NCBI GenBank assembly: GCA_904395805.1
Contig: CAJFNV010000054.1
Location: forward strand, 1 to 64,000
Direction of reading: 5' to 3'
DNA: 64,000 bases
Origin: Candidatus Gallispira edinburgensis
GTDB taxonomy: Bacteria; Bacillota; Clostridia; Lachnospirales; CAG-274
Each line of letters begins with the position of its first letter. Within the stretch, counting starts at the first letter, position 1. The translations under genes and the position numbers were made by a program. The notes below the pieces were generated by a model. It ran no database searches and was not told where the DNA came from. It worked only from the letters and a program-made list of their open reading frames with translations. Of this stretch, positions 34,457 through 43,549 are shown in pieces.

Positions 34457-35191
34457 TTAAATATCGATTACAACGGCGGATATGTTGTCTTTACCGCCAT
34501 TATTGTTTGCTGTATCTATAAGCATGCTAACTCTATCTTCTATAGCCAGTGATCTGTTCCCTGCTATATCCAGTATTTCCCTGTCCTCAAGCATGGTATT
34601 AAGACCGTCACTGCACATAACAATTGTATCATTTTCCTTTACTCTGACTATAAGACCGTCACTGACAACATTTCTGTCGGTTCCCACAGCCCTTGTAATG
34701 CAGTTTCTCTGAGGATGGACTCTTGCCTCCTCCTCTGTTATCTGACCTGCCTTCACCATTTCTGCAACAAGTGAATGGTCATTTGTTATCTGTTCAATTA
34801 TGCCGTCAGTTATTCTGTAAAGCCTTGAATCTCCCACATGGGCAACATAAATATTATCTCCCTCAATAGTTGCGGCAACCATAGTAGTCCCCATATCTCC
34901 ATACTCTTCATATGAGCAGCCAAGTTTGTAAACAGCTTCATTTGCCATATTTATACCTCCGATAAGCATGTCAAGAGGTTCTTCTGTACTGTCAGGCTGG
35001 TATTTGTCAAGATATGCAATAAAAGCCTCAATAGCAGTATTGCTTGCAACCTGCCCGGCCTTATGACCACCCATACCGTCAGCAACTATGTACAGATTAG
35101 AGAGCTTGCCTACAGGCTCATTTGATACATATATAGAGTCCTCATTTTTAGGACGTACCTGACCTATATCGGTCTTTCCAAAGCCAAACAT
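34457..35191 (-). CDS. prpC: PP2C protein phosphatase, partner of PrkC
   Basis: Removes phosphate from Ser/Thr residues placed by the adjacent PASTA kinase. The 244-residue PP2C domain keeps its metal-binding acidic residues in GQVRPKNEDSIYV, YIVADGMGGHKAGQVAS, HVGDSRLYRI, VMCSDGLNTML and GGKDNISAVVIDI. It begins one base after rlmN and is followed directly by prkC. Confidence 0.95.
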   Translation of the reverse strand: MFGFGKTDIGQVRPKNEDSIYVSNEPVGKLSNLYIVADGMGGHKAGQVASNTAIEAFIAYLDKYQPDSTEEPLDMLIGGINMANEAVYKLGCSYEEYGDMGTTMVAATIEGDNIYVAHVGDSRLYRITDGIIEQITNDHSLVAEMVKAGQITEEEARVHPQRNCITRAVGTDRNVVSDGLIVRVKENDTIVMCSDGLNTMLEDREILDIAGNRSLAIEDRVSMLIDTANNNGGKDNISAVVIDI

Positions 35192-35192
35192 A

Positions 35193-36242
35193 TTATTCCT
35201 CCTTCACTTTTTTCTCTTTATAGCTTTTCCTGAGCTGTCCGCAGGCAGCATTTATATCGCTGCCAAGCTTTCTTCTTACGGTAGTTTCTATTCCAAGCCT
35301 CTGCAGTGTTTCCGCAAAGCTTCTTATATTTTCCTCTGTGCTTCTCACATAGTTGTTTTCCTTAACATCATTTACGGGTATAAGATTTACATGACACATT
35401 AAGCCTTTAAGCCTTGATGCAAGTTCCCTTGCATTGTCCTCTCCGTCATTTACCCCTTTAATAAGGGCATATTCAAATGTTACACGCCTTTTTGTTGTAT
35501 CGGCATAGTATTTTGCTGCCTTTATAAGAGAGTCATAGTCATACTTTCTTGCCACAGGCATTGTATTCTGTCTTATTTCATTATTAGGTGCATGAAGAGA
35601 AATTGCAAGTGTGATCTGCAGCTTTTCTTCCGCAAGCTTATATATTTTATCAACAATACCACATGTTGAAAGGGTTATGTGTCTGTGACTTAAATTATTT
35701 CCCTCTTTTGAATGTATTATTTCAAGAAAGTCCAAAACATTGTCATAATTATCAAGAGGCTCACCGCTTCCCATAATTACAACATTTGATACCCTTTCTC
35801 CCGTGTCTCTCTGAATTTCATATATCTGTCCCGCCATTTCTCCCGGGAGAAGATCTCTTTCAAGTCCTCCTATAGTTGAGGCACAGAATGTACAGCCCAT
35901 TCTGCAGCCGGCCTGAGATGATATACACACAGCATTTCCATAGGAGTATTTCATAAGAACACTTTCTATAACTATATTATCCCCGATGTCAAAAAGATAC
36001 TTACTTGTATTATCCTCCTTTGACACAAGTTTTTCAACTATTTTTAAGTTTTTTAATGTATAATTTTCTTCAAGCTTCTTTCTGAGGTCCTTTGAAATAT
36101 TTGTCATTTCATCAAAACTTGTCACTTGTTTCTGATGGAGCCAGCCATATATCTGCTTTGCCCTGAATGGCTTTTCTCCAAAGCTTTTCATTTCCTCTGT
36201 AAGCTTTTCAAGTGTAAATGAGCGCAAATCTCTTTTATCCAT
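35193..36242 (-). CDS. rlmN: 23S rRNA/tRNA (adenine-C2)-methyltransferase
   Basis: A radical-SAM enzyme of 349 residues that methylates C2 of A2503 in 23S rRNA and A37 of some tRNAs. The iron-sulfur motif CRMGCTFCAST, the SAM-binding MGSGEPLDNYDNVL and the catalytic C-terminal Cys region (INAACGQL) are all seen. It overlaps rsmB by 8 bases. The N-terminal helical domain has GEKPFRAKQIYGWLHQK as in RlmN. Confidence 0.96.
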   Translation of the reverse strand: MDKRDLRSFTLEKLTEEMKSFGEKPFRAKQIYGWLHQKQVTSFDEMTNISKDLRKKLEENYTLKNLKIVEKLVSKEDNTSKYLFDIGDNIVIESVLMKYSYGNAVCISSQAGCRMGCTFCASTIGGLERDLLPGEMAGQIYEIQRDTGERVSNVVIMGSGEPLDNYDNVLDFLEIIHSKEGNNLSHRHITLSTCGIVDKIYKLAEEKLQITLAISLHAPNNEIRQNTMPVARKYDYDSLIKAAKYYADTTKRRVTFEYALIKGVNDGEDNARELASRLKGLMCHVNLIPVNDVKENNYVRSTEENIRSFAETLQRLGIETTVRRKLGSDINAACGQLRKSYKEKKVKEE

Positions 36243-37563
36243 TTTTTCTCATCCTTGCTATAAAAAATCCGTCTGTTCCATACTCATGGGGCAAAAGCTG
36301 TATATATCCCTTTTCCGCCGTATCACAGCTCATATTTTCGGGAAGATATTTACTTATATCCTCGGGAGTAAATCCGTATTCCCTGCAGAACCACTTTACA
36401 TTTTCAATATTTTCCTTATGTGATATTGTGCATGTGGAATATACAAGTATTCCGCCCTCCTTCACCATTACCGATGAGGCGGCAAGAATTTTTCTCTGTA
36501 AAGCTGAGAGCTCTTCAATATCCTCATAAACTTTGTTATATTTAATATCAGGCTTTTTTCTCACAAGTCCGAAGCCTGAACACGGGGCATCCACAAGTAC
36601 ATAATCAGCCTTTAATTCATTATCAATCTCTGCCGCATCCTTGATTTCAGCCTTTATTGATTTAAGCCCCAGACGTTTTGCCCCTTCCTCTATAAGCTCG
36701 ATTTTGTGAGAATAAATATCTCTTGAATATACCTTTCCCGAATCACCCATATATTCGGCTATTGCAAAGCTTTTTCCGCCGGGAGCAGAACACACATCAG
36801 CAACAACGGAATTCTTCAAAGGTGCCATAATTTTAACGGCAAGCATGGAACTCTCATCCATTATATGAAAAAGCCCCTCTTTATAGCACCTGCTTTCGGC
36901 TATATTGCTTGTTCTGTAAATATACAAGCTGTTGTCAAGAAGTGTATCACTGTCTACAGCAATGCCTTCATCCGAAAATTTATTCTTTAATTCATTTTTG
37001 CTAAGTTTTGTTGTGTTTACGCATACACTGAGCCTCGGTGGCTGTGCAAATGAAGCACAAACCTTTTCCCCATCCTCAAAGGACATTTCCTTAAGCCAGT
37101 ATTTTATAAGCCACTCGGGATAAGAATATTTAAGGGCAAGGGCCTTTGTCTTATCCTTTGGATATTCAATGCTGTCTTTGTTTCTTGCAATATTTCTGAG
37201 CACTCCGTTTACAAAACCTGAAAGAGAAGAAAAGCTTCTCTTTTTGGCAAGTATAACAGCCTCGTTACAGGCAGCCGATACAGGAATTTTATCCATATAA
37301 AGTATCTGATAAACAGCCACCCTTAAATTATTTAAAATAAAAGGCTTCATTTTATCTGTTTTAGTCTTTGAGAACTGATCAATAACATAGTCAATGTTTA
37401 TAAGATTTCTCAATGTTCCGTTTACAAGTTCTGTTATAAATGCCCTCTGAACAGAAGTAAGCTCACTATGCTTATTCAGTGTTTTCCTTAATATTATATT
37501 ATTATAGGCACCCTCTTCAAATATATCCATAAGTACAAAAAGGGCAATTTCTCTTTCTTTCAT
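36235..37563 (-). CDS. rsmB: 16S rRNA (cytosine-967-C5)-methyltransferase
   Basis: A 442-residue enzyme with an N-terminal NusB-like helical RNA-binding domain (about 1-140: REIALFVLMDIFEEGAYNN, FITELVNGTLRN) and a C-terminal SAM methyltransferase domain. VCSAPGGKSFAIAEY binds SAM, and DAPCSGFGLVRKKPDIKY and VYSTCTISHKEN carry the two catalytic cysteines. It is the first gene of the block ending at thiN; def, fmt and priA, which usually precede it, are absent here. Confidence 0.96.
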   Translation of the reverse strand: MKEREIALFVLMDIFEEGAYNNIILRKTLNKHSELTSVQRAFITELVNGTLRNLINIDYVIDQFSKTKTDKMKPFILNNLRVAVYQILYMDKIPVSAACNEAVILAKKRSFSSLSGFVNGVLRNIARNKDSIEYPKDKTKALALKYSYPEWLIKYWLKEMSFEDGEKVCASFAQPPRLSVCVNTTKLSKNELKNKFSDEGIAVDSDTLLDNSLYIYRTSNIAESRCYKEGLFHIMDESSMLAVKIMAPLKNSVVADVCSAPGGKSFAIAEYMGDSGKVYSRDIYSHKIELIEEGAKRLGLKSIKAEIKDAAEIDNELKADYVLVDAPCSGFGLVRKKPDIKYNKVYEDIEELSALQRKILAASSVMVKEGGILVYSTCTISHKENIENVKWFCREYGFTPEDISKYLPENMSCDTAEKGYIQLLPHEYGTDGFFIARMRKNG

Positions 37564-37690
37564 AAATTTATCTCCAAAAAAACTTTAAATTTTAATAAAT
37601 CTATTGTATAATAAAACCATAAATTAATAACTAAGTATATATTAACATATTTTGGTGAATTAAAAAAGTGTTTTTTGAAGGAGTTTGAAT

Positions 37691-38416
37691 ATGTTCAGAA
37701 CAATAAAGTGGTATGCTAAATTAATAGGCTCCCTTGCCATAAACAACGGTCAGCTTAAAAAAGCGGATAAGCTCCTGGCTGAGGGTAAAAAAGAGGAATA
37801 TGAGGACTTTGTCACAAAGAAGGTATCGGGCTGGGCAATGGACAGAATGAATGACTCGGGTGCAAAGGTAAATGTTTACGGTATAGAAAATCTTCCGGAG
37901 GATAAAAACACTCTCTTTGTTTCTAACCATCAGAGTAATTTTGACATACTTCTGCTTCTTGCGTATCTTCCTGTTCCAAAAGCCTTTGTAGCAAAGGTTG
38001 AGCTTGAAAAGCTTCCTTTTATAAATCAGTGGATGAAGAGAATACACTGTCTTTTTATGGACCGCAATGACATTAAGCAGTCAGCACAGATAATTATTGA
38101 AGGCATAAAGCAGCTTAAAAGCGGAATAAATATGGTAATATTCCCCGAAGGAACAAGGAGTAAAACAGGAAAACTTGGCGAATTCAAAGGCGGCAGCTTT
38201 AAGCTTGCAACAAAAAGCAAATGCCCCATTGTTCCTTTAACAATTGACGGTACAAGAAATATTATGGAGGCAAATAACTACAGGATAAAGCCTGTAACTG
38301 TTAATTTATATATACACCCCCCAATTGATGTTACAACACTTTCAAAAGAAGAAATTGCCAAGCTGCCTGAAACAGTCAGAGAAACTATAGAAAATGATTT
38401 AACGACCTTTGAATAA
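37691..38416 (+). CDS. plsC: 1-acyl-glycerol-3-phosphate acyltransferase
   Basis: Adds the second acyl chain in phosphatidic acid synthesis. The 241 residues show motif I NHQSNFD (HX4D), motif II LFMDRND, motif III FPEGTRSKTG and motif IV VPLTIDGT. The ATG at 37691 follows GAAGGAG by 7 bases; a TTG two codons earlier is not needed. It is divergent from rsmB and lies 50 bases before a coiled protein gene that may share its mRNA. Confidence 0.92.
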   Translation: MFRTIKWYAKLIGSLAINNGQLKKADKLLAEGKKEEYEDFVTKKVSGWAMDRMNDSGAKVNVYGIENLPEDKNTLFVSNHQSNFDILLLLAYLPVPKAFVAKVELEKLPFINQWMKRIHCLFMDRNDIKQSAQIIIEGIKQLKSGINMVIFPEGTRSKTGKLGEFKGGSFKLATKSKCPIVPLTIDGTRNIMEANNYRIKPVTVNLYIHPPIDVTTLSKEEIAKLPETVRETIENDLTTFE

Positions 38417-38466
38417 AAAATATGTAAGCTGTAAATTCTAAAACTAAATGAAAGAGAGGTTTTTTT

Positions 38467-38994
38467 ATGAAAAAGGAAAGAATGGCTATACTTAAAATGG
38501 TAAATGACGGCAAAATAACCGTAGATGAAGCTGTTAAGCTTATGGAAACAATAAAAGGCACAAAAAGCGTGGACCCGGGAGATATGATTGAATCCGTAAG
38601 AGAAAAAGTGTGTGAAATAGTTGAAGATGCAAAGCCTGTTGTAAAAAAATATGCAGGCAAGGCAAAAGAAATGGGAGAAGATGTATACTACAAAGGTAAA
38701 ACAAAGGTACAGGAATACAGGGCAAAGGCTAAAAATTCAGACTTTGTTGATGAAGTAATTATTGACCCTGCCGAAGACATTATTGACGAAGTAAAAGAGG
38801 CTGCAGGTGACGTTAAAGAGTCTGTTAAAAGCACAATAGAGGATACTAAAGATGCCGCCGCAGATATCAAAGACTCTGTTAAATCCACAATAGAGGACAC
38901 AAAAGATGTTGCAGCAGATGTTAAAAATACAGTTAAAGACGCTGTAAATGATGTTAAGGATGAACTCAGCTCCGACAGCAAAGACAGTGAGTAA
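38467..38994 (+). CDS. SHOCT-like N-terminus fused to amphipathic repeat protein
   Basis: 175 residues. The first 30 (MKKERMAILKMVNDGKITVD onward) match the short helical motif at the start of YvlB/LiaX-type proteins. The rest is a long, charged, Cys-poor helix. The C-terminal part is built of near-identical units of about 20 residues, such as KESVKSTIEDTKDAAADI and KDSVKSTIEDTKDVAADV, with an 11-residue rhythm like late-embryogenesis-abundant or YtxH-type proteins. No signal peptide or membrane helix is seen. It could bind membranes or protect under stress. Function is unknown. Confidence 0.7.
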   Translation: MKKERMAILKMVNDGKITVDEAVKLMETIKGTKSVDPGDMIESVREKVCEIVEDAKPVVKKYAGKAKEMGEDVYYKGKTKVQEYRAKAKNSDFVDEVIIDPAEDIIDEVKEAAGDVKESVKSTIEDTKDAAADIKDSVKSTIEDTKDVAADVKNTVKDAVNDVKDELSSDSKDSE

Positions 38995-39017
38995 AAATCT
39001 ATCATAAAATTTTAAGA

Positions 39018-39048
39018 GGCGGATAAGTTGATTTTAAACTTATTCGCC
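39018..39048 (+). terminator. Hairpin after the plsC unit
   Basis: GGCGGATAAGTT pairs with AACTTATTCGCC (one G-U) around a 7-base loop. The T run after it is weak (CTGTCTTTAAT). It lies 33 bases before the repressor gene, which may thus get some read-through. Confidence 0.5.
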
Positions 39049-39080
39049 CTGTCTTTAATATTATAAAAAGGAAACAGAAT

Positions 39081-40058
39081 ATGACAATAAATGAGATAGC
39101 AAAAATGGCGGGAGTTTCAAGAGCCACCGTGTCAAGGTATCTTAATAACGGCTATGTAAGTGCCGAAAAGAAGGAAATAATAAAAAAAGTTATTGAGGAA
39201 ACAGGCTATGTACCCTCTACACAGGCACAGACTCTCCGTACCAAAAAGACAAATGTTATAGGTGTAATTATACCAAGGCTCAATTCCGATGCAATAGGAA
39301 AAATGATAAGCGGAATAAGCAGTGTTGTTGCAGCAGAAAATTTTCAGCTCATACTGGCAAACACAGCCAATGACGAAAAGGAAGAGCTTAAGTATATAAA
39401 TACATTTAAAGATAATTTTGTAGACGGCATTATATTAATAGGAACAATATTCACAAACAAACACAAAAAATTAATAAATGAACTTAACATTCCCCTTGTT
39501 ATACTTGCCCAGAAACTTGAGGGGTGTTCATGCGTATACAGTGACGATTACAACGGTACAAAGGCACTTACAAATGTGTTATTGAGGAAAAAGAAAAAAA
39601 TTGCCTACATAGGAGTTACAGACAAGGACAAGGCTGCAGGTCTTTCAAGAAAAAAAGGATATATTTCCGCACTCAATGAAAATAATGTAAAATATGACGA
39701 CAGGTACATTGTGCAATGCGAATTTTCACTTGAGGCAGGATATGAAGCCTGTAAAGAGCTTTTCAGCCGTAATATTGATATTGAAGGCATTGTATGTGCT
39801 ACAGACAATATTGCTGCAGGTGCTGTAAAATACATTAAACAGTCCGGCAGAAAAATACCTGATGATGTAATGATAACAGGTATTGGTGATAACATAATAG
39901 GCACAGTAATGGAGCCTAATCTGACCTCACTCCATTTTTATTACAAATCAAGCGGAATGGAGGCAGCTCGTCTTTTAATGAATATGATAACGGGCAGAGA
40001 AGAAGGCTGCAGGGAAATAAAAATGGGCTACAGCGTTATTGAAAGAGAATCAACTTGA
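39081..40058 (+). CDS. LacI-family repressor of sucrose genes
   Basis: A 325-residue LacI/GalR regulator. The DNA-binding helix-turn-helix is at the N-terminus (TINEIAKMAGVSRATVSRYL) with a hinge region RTKKTNVIGVI, followed by a periplasmic-binding-type sugar sensor domain. It lies directly ahead of the sucrose PTS operon, and two GAGAACGAT sites flank that promoter region, so it is most likely the sucrose repressor (ScrR type). The sugar effector, sucrose-6-phosphate or fructose, is inferred from neighbours. A terminator separates it from scrA. Confidence 0.88.
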   Translation: MTINEIAKMAGVSRATVSRYLNNGYVSAEKKEIIKKVIEETGYVPSTQAQTLRTKKTNVIGVIIPRLNSDAIGKMISGISSVVAAENFQLILANTANDEKEELKYINTFKDNFVDGIILIGTIFTNKHKKLINELNIPLVILAQKLEGCSCVYSDDYNGTKALTNVLLRKKKKIAYIGVTDKDKAAGLSRKKGYISALNENNVKYDDRYIVQCEFSLEAGYEACKELFSRNIDIEGIVCATDNIAAGAVKYIKQSGRKIPDDVMITGIGDNIIGTVMEPNLTSLHFYYKSSGMEAARLLMNMITGREEGCREIKMGYSVIEREST

Positions 40059-40067
40059 TAAAATATT

Positions 40068-40097
40068 AAAAATCGGAAATTTTTCCGATTTTTTTTA
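40068..40097 (+). terminator. Terminator of the repressor gene
   Basis: AAATCGGAAA pairs with TTTCCGATTT over a tight loop and is followed by a long T run. The start is 10 bases after the repressor stop codon. Confidence 0.85.
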
Positions 40098-40118
40098 TTT
40101 TTTTAACTGTTTTATGTA

Positions 40119-40127
40119 ATCGTTCTC
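40119..40127 (-). promoter_or_regulatory. Upstream LacI-type half site
   Basis: ATCGTTCTC here is the inverted form of GAGAACGAT at 40247-40255. The surrounding 14 bases match 10 positions of the general LacI-family palindrome TGAAAACGTTTTCA. Two sites about 128 bases apart could support DNA looping. Confidence 0.45.
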
Positions 40128-40204
40128 TTTATTTCTAAATTTCAAAATCAATTTTATCTGTAAATTGCACAATAAATTTTGTTAAAATTTGTGTAAAATA
40201 TCAA

Positions 40205-40233
40205 TTTACAACAAAATCAATACTATGTATAAT
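40205..40233 (+). promoter_or_regulatory. Promoter of the sucrose PTS operon
   Basis: TTTACA (40205-40210), 17 bases, TATAAT (40228-40233). Expected transcription start is near 40240. The repressor site at 40246 lies just after it. Confidence 0.75.
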
Positions 40234-40245
40234 TAAATCATAAAG

Positions 40246-40259
40246 TGAGAACGATACCA
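40246..40259 (+). promoter_or_regulatory. Operator for the LacI-type repressor
   Basis: TGAGAACGATACCA keeps the central CG and 10 of 14 bases of the family palindrome. It lies from about +7 to +20, where a bound repressor blocks RNA polymerase. Confidence 0.6.
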
Positions 40260-40284
40260 CATTAAAATTTAAGGAGGTTTTTTT

Positions 40285-42153
40285 ATGGATTACAATTCAG
40301 CAGCTAAAAAGGTAATCGAAGGCTTGGGCGGAAAGGAAAATATTGTTTCCGCTGCTCACTGTGCAACAAGATTAAGACTTGTTATAGGTGACAATGACAA
40401 ATGCAACAAGGAGTTTATTGAAAACATCGACGGTGTCAAGGGTGTTTTCTTTGCCTCAGGTCAGCTTCAGGTCATATTCGGCACAGGTGTTGTAAACAAA
40501 GTATATGACGAATTTATAAAAGAAGCAGGCATAAGCGAAGCAACCAAAGAGGACGTAAAACAGGCAGCAAGCGCAAAGACAAATGTATTTAAGAGAGTTA
40601 TCAAAGCTTTAGGCGATGTCTTTGTTCCCATTATACCTGCAATTGTTGCAAGCGGTCTTTTAATGGGACTTCTGGAAGGCTTATGCAATGCCTTTCCCGA
40701 AATGGCAAATTCAGGTACATATCAGATAATACATCTGTTTTCAAATGCAGCTTTCGTATTTCTTCCTGTTTTAATAGGTATGAGTGCAGCACAGGTATTC
40801 GGCGGAAATAAATTCCTGGGTGCAGTTATAGGTATGATCATGATACATCCGGACCTTATGAATGCATGGAACGTTGCAGGTGCAGATCCCGGCACTATTC
40901 CTCAGGCTTCCGTATGGTTCGGTGCCTACTCAATTAATCTTGTAGGCTATCAGGGACACGTTATCCCTGTTGTTATAGCAGTATGGTTTATGTCAAACCT
41001 TGAAAAAAGGCTCCATAAGATCGTGCCCGAAATGATAGATCTCTTTGTTACACCCCTTGTAACAGTTCTTGTAACCGGATATCTGACACTTACAATTTTC
41101 GGACCTGTATTTTCACTTCTTGAAAACTATGTTTTAAACGGTGTACAGTATCTTATATCAATACCTTTCGGTATTGGCTCATTTATCGTAGGTGCAGTTT
41201 ACGCTCCTACAGTTGTGGCAGGTGTACATCATATGTACAACGCAATTGAAGCAGGTATGATAAGCTCTACAGGGGCAAACACATGGATGCCTATAGCAAC
41301 AGCAGCAAACGTAGCACAGGGTGCTGCAGCCCTTGCCCTTGCCTTAAAGACAAGAAACAGAAAGGTAAAATCAATGGCTCTGCCTGCATCTCTTTCAGCA
41401 TTTTTAGGCATTACCGAACCTGCTATATTCGGTGTTAATTTAAGATTTTTCAAGCCTTTTATTGCAGGCTGTATAGGCGGTGCTTTCGGTGCCCTTGTTG
41501 CATCCGTATTAAAGGTAAGCGCCACTGCTTATGGTATTACAGGTGTATTCGGCTTACTTATTACAACTCACTGTATCGTTCAGTATATCATTGTTATGGC
41601 AGTTGCCTTTGCCGTTGCATTTATAGTATCATGGATATTATTCAAAGACGAAAAAGAAGAAGGGCCTGTTCAGGCAGAAACAGTAACAGAATTCACTCCT
41701 GAGCCGGGTACGGTTTATTCCCCTTTAAAAGGCGAGGCTATAGCTTTAAAGGATGTTAAGGACGAAACATTTGCAGGGGAAGTACTTGGACAGGGAATTG
41801 CGGTTATACCCGAAAATGGCGTTGTTGTTTCTCCCGTAAAGGGAAAGGTTGAAACCCTTTTTGATACAAAACATGCAATAGGTATAACAGCAGATGACGG
41901 CACAGAGCTCCTTATACACATTGGCATAAACACAGTTGAGCTTGGAGGAAAATATTACACAGCCTTTGTAAGTGAAGGCGATGAGATCAAAGTCGGACAA
42001 AAACTCATTGAATTTGATATAAATGAGATCAAAAAAGCAGGCTATGACATTACAACTCCCGTTATTGTAACAAATTCATTTGACTATGAAAGCGTTACAG
42101 CAGAAAAAGCAGGAAGTGTTGACTTTGGCGAAAAGATTTTAACTGTAAGGTGA
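40285..42153 (+). CDS. scrA: Sucrose-type PTS permease, EIIBCA
   Basis: A 622-residue permease that brings in and phosphorylates a sugar. Order: IIB (1-85) with phosphocysteine C26 in HCATRLRL; IIC (about 110-455), a multi-helix channel with GITEPAIFGVNLRF; and IIA (about 470-622), with active His in LLIHIGINTVEL. The next two genes are sucrose-6-phosphate hydrolase and fructokinase, so sucrose is the likely substrate; the sequence alone would also fit the beta-glucoside/trehalose group. AAGGAGG lies before the ATG. Confidence 0.92.
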   Translation: MDYNSAAKKVIEGLGGKENIVSAAHCATRLRLVIGDNDKCNKEFIENIDGVKGVFFASGQLQVIFGTGVVNKVYDEFIKEAGISEATKEDVKQAASAKTNVFKRVIKALGDVFVPIIPAIVASGLLMGLLEGLCNAFPEMANSGTYQIIHLFSNAAFVFLPVLIGMSAAQVFGGNKFLGAVIGMIMIHPDLMNAWNVAGADPGTIPQASVWFGAYSINLVGYQGHVIPVVIAVWFMSNLEKRLHKIVPEMIDLFVTPLVTVLVTGYLTLTIFGPVFSLLENYVLNGVQYLISIPFGIGSFIVGAVYAPTVVAGVHHMYNAIEAGMISSTGANTWMPIATAANVAQGAAALALALKTRNRKVKSMALPASLSAFLGITEPAIFGVNLRFFKPFIAGCIGGAFGALVASVLKVSATAYGITGVFGLLITTHCIVQYIIVMAVAFAVAFIVSWILFKDEKEEGPVQAETVTEFTPEPGTVYSPLKGEAIALKDVKDETFAGEVLGQGIAVIPENGVVVSPVKGKVETLFDTKHAIGITADDGTELLIHIGINTVELGGKYYTAFVSEGDEIKVGQKLIEFDINEIKKAGYDITTPVIVTNSFDYESVTAEKAGSVDFGEKILTVR

Positions 42154-42157
42154 TAAT

Positions 42158-43549
42158 ATGAACAAAAACACCATTCTTAATTCCGTTAAGGAAGCTGAAA
42201 AGAATATAGATAAAGTAAACAAAGATAATTACAGACAGTGTTTTCATTTAATGCCTCCTGTAGGCTGGCTTAATGACCCTAACGGACTGTGTCAGATCAA
42301 TGGGGAATACAATGTTTTCTTTCAGTATTCTCCATTAAGCCCCAAAGGCAGCGGCGGCAGATTCTGGGGATGGTATAAAAGCCGTGATTTGATAAACTGG
42401 AAATATGAAGGAGTTCCCCTTGTAACAGACACCCAATGGGATAAAGACGGGGTGTATTCAGGCTCTGCCCTTGTGGAAGATAATAAAATACACATTTTCT
42501 ACACAGGCAATGTTAAGCACAAGGGTGAATATGACTACATAAACGCAGGAAGAGAGTCAAATACTATATACACAACTCCCGAAAACTGGGAAAAGCAGCT
42601 GATTTTTACAAACAGCGATTATCCCGAAAGCTATACACAGCATATAAGAGATCCGAAAGTCTGGAAAGAAAACGACAAGTACTACATGGTTCTGGGCGGA
42701 AGAAAAAAAGGTGACAAGGGAGCAGTGCTTTTATACACATCAGATAATATAAGCAGCGGCTGGCATTTTCTCAGGGAAATCACCACTGAAAAGAAATTCG
42801 GATATATGTGGGAATGCCCAGACATATTTAAGCTTGATAACCAGTATTTCCTCTCTCTTTCACCTCAGGGACTGGAACAGGAAGGCTACAAATACCAGAA
42901 TATATATCAGAGCGGTTACTTTTCAATTGACGGAGACTACAGATCGGACTGTGATTTAATTAACTTTACGGAGTGGGATATGGGCTTTGACTTTTATGCC
43001 CCCCAGACATTTAAAGACGAACTGAACAGAAGAATATTAATAGGCTGGGTCGGTATGCCGGATGCTGAATATACAAACCCTACCGTTGAAAGAGGCTGGC
43101 AGAACTGTCTGACTGTACCGAGAGTTCTTGAATATAAGAAGGGTAAAATTTATCAGACTCCCGTACCCGAGATCAACAAGCTGAGAAGAGATGCAGCTGC
43201 TCTTAATTCGGGAGATAAAGTATCCTTGAAAATATGCGATATAATCATTGAAAATATTAATTCCAATAATTTTAAAGCAGATATTAAAGGCGTTCTCTCC
43301 ATTGAATACAGTAATAATCTCTTTAAAATCACTCTTGACCAATACGGCAGAAAGGAAAGAGGACTTGTTCTTTCCTCTCTTGACAAAGTAAGGATACTTG
43401 CCGACAGTTCCGTTGCCGAAATATATATAAATGACGGAGAATATGTATTTACAACAATGTATTATAGTGAAGATGATTTTATAAGTATCAATTGTCCTGA
43501 CAGCAGAATTACACTCTGGTCTATGGATAAAATGGAGGTCAGATATTAA
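42158..43549 (+). CDS. scrB: Sucrose-6-phosphate hydrolase (GH32)
   Basis: Splits sucrose-6-phosphate into glucose-6-phosphate and fructose in the cytoplasm. The 463 residues have the GH32 nucleophile motif WLNDPNGLCQ near residue 37, the transition-state Asp in HIRDPKVW, and the acid/base Glu in MWECPDIF. The C-terminal beta sandwich is present. There is no signal peptide, in line with a phosphorylated substrate. It starts 4 bases after scrA. Confidence 0.94.
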   Translation: MNKNTILNSVKEAEKNIDKVNKDNYRQCFHLMPPVGWLNDPNGLCQINGEYNVFFQYSPLSPKGSGGRFWGWYKSRDLINWKYEGVPLVTDTQWDKDGVYSGSALVEDNKIHIFYTGNVKHKGEYDYINAGRESNTIYTTPENWEKQLIFTNSDYPESYTQHIRDPKVWKENDKYYMVLGGRKKGDKGAVLLYTSDNISSGWHFLREITTEKKFGYMWECPDIFKLDNQYFLSLSPQGLEQEGYKYQNIYQSGYFSIDGDYRSDCDLINFTEWDMGFDFYAPQTFKDELNRRILIGWVGMPDAEYTNPTVERGWQNCLTVPRVLEYKKGKIYQTPVPEINKLRRDAAALNSGDKVSLKICDIIIENINSNNFKADIKGVLSIEYSNNLFKITLDQYGRKERGLVLSSLDKVRILADSSVAEIYINDGEYVFTTMYYSEDDFISINCPDSRITLWSMDKMEVRY

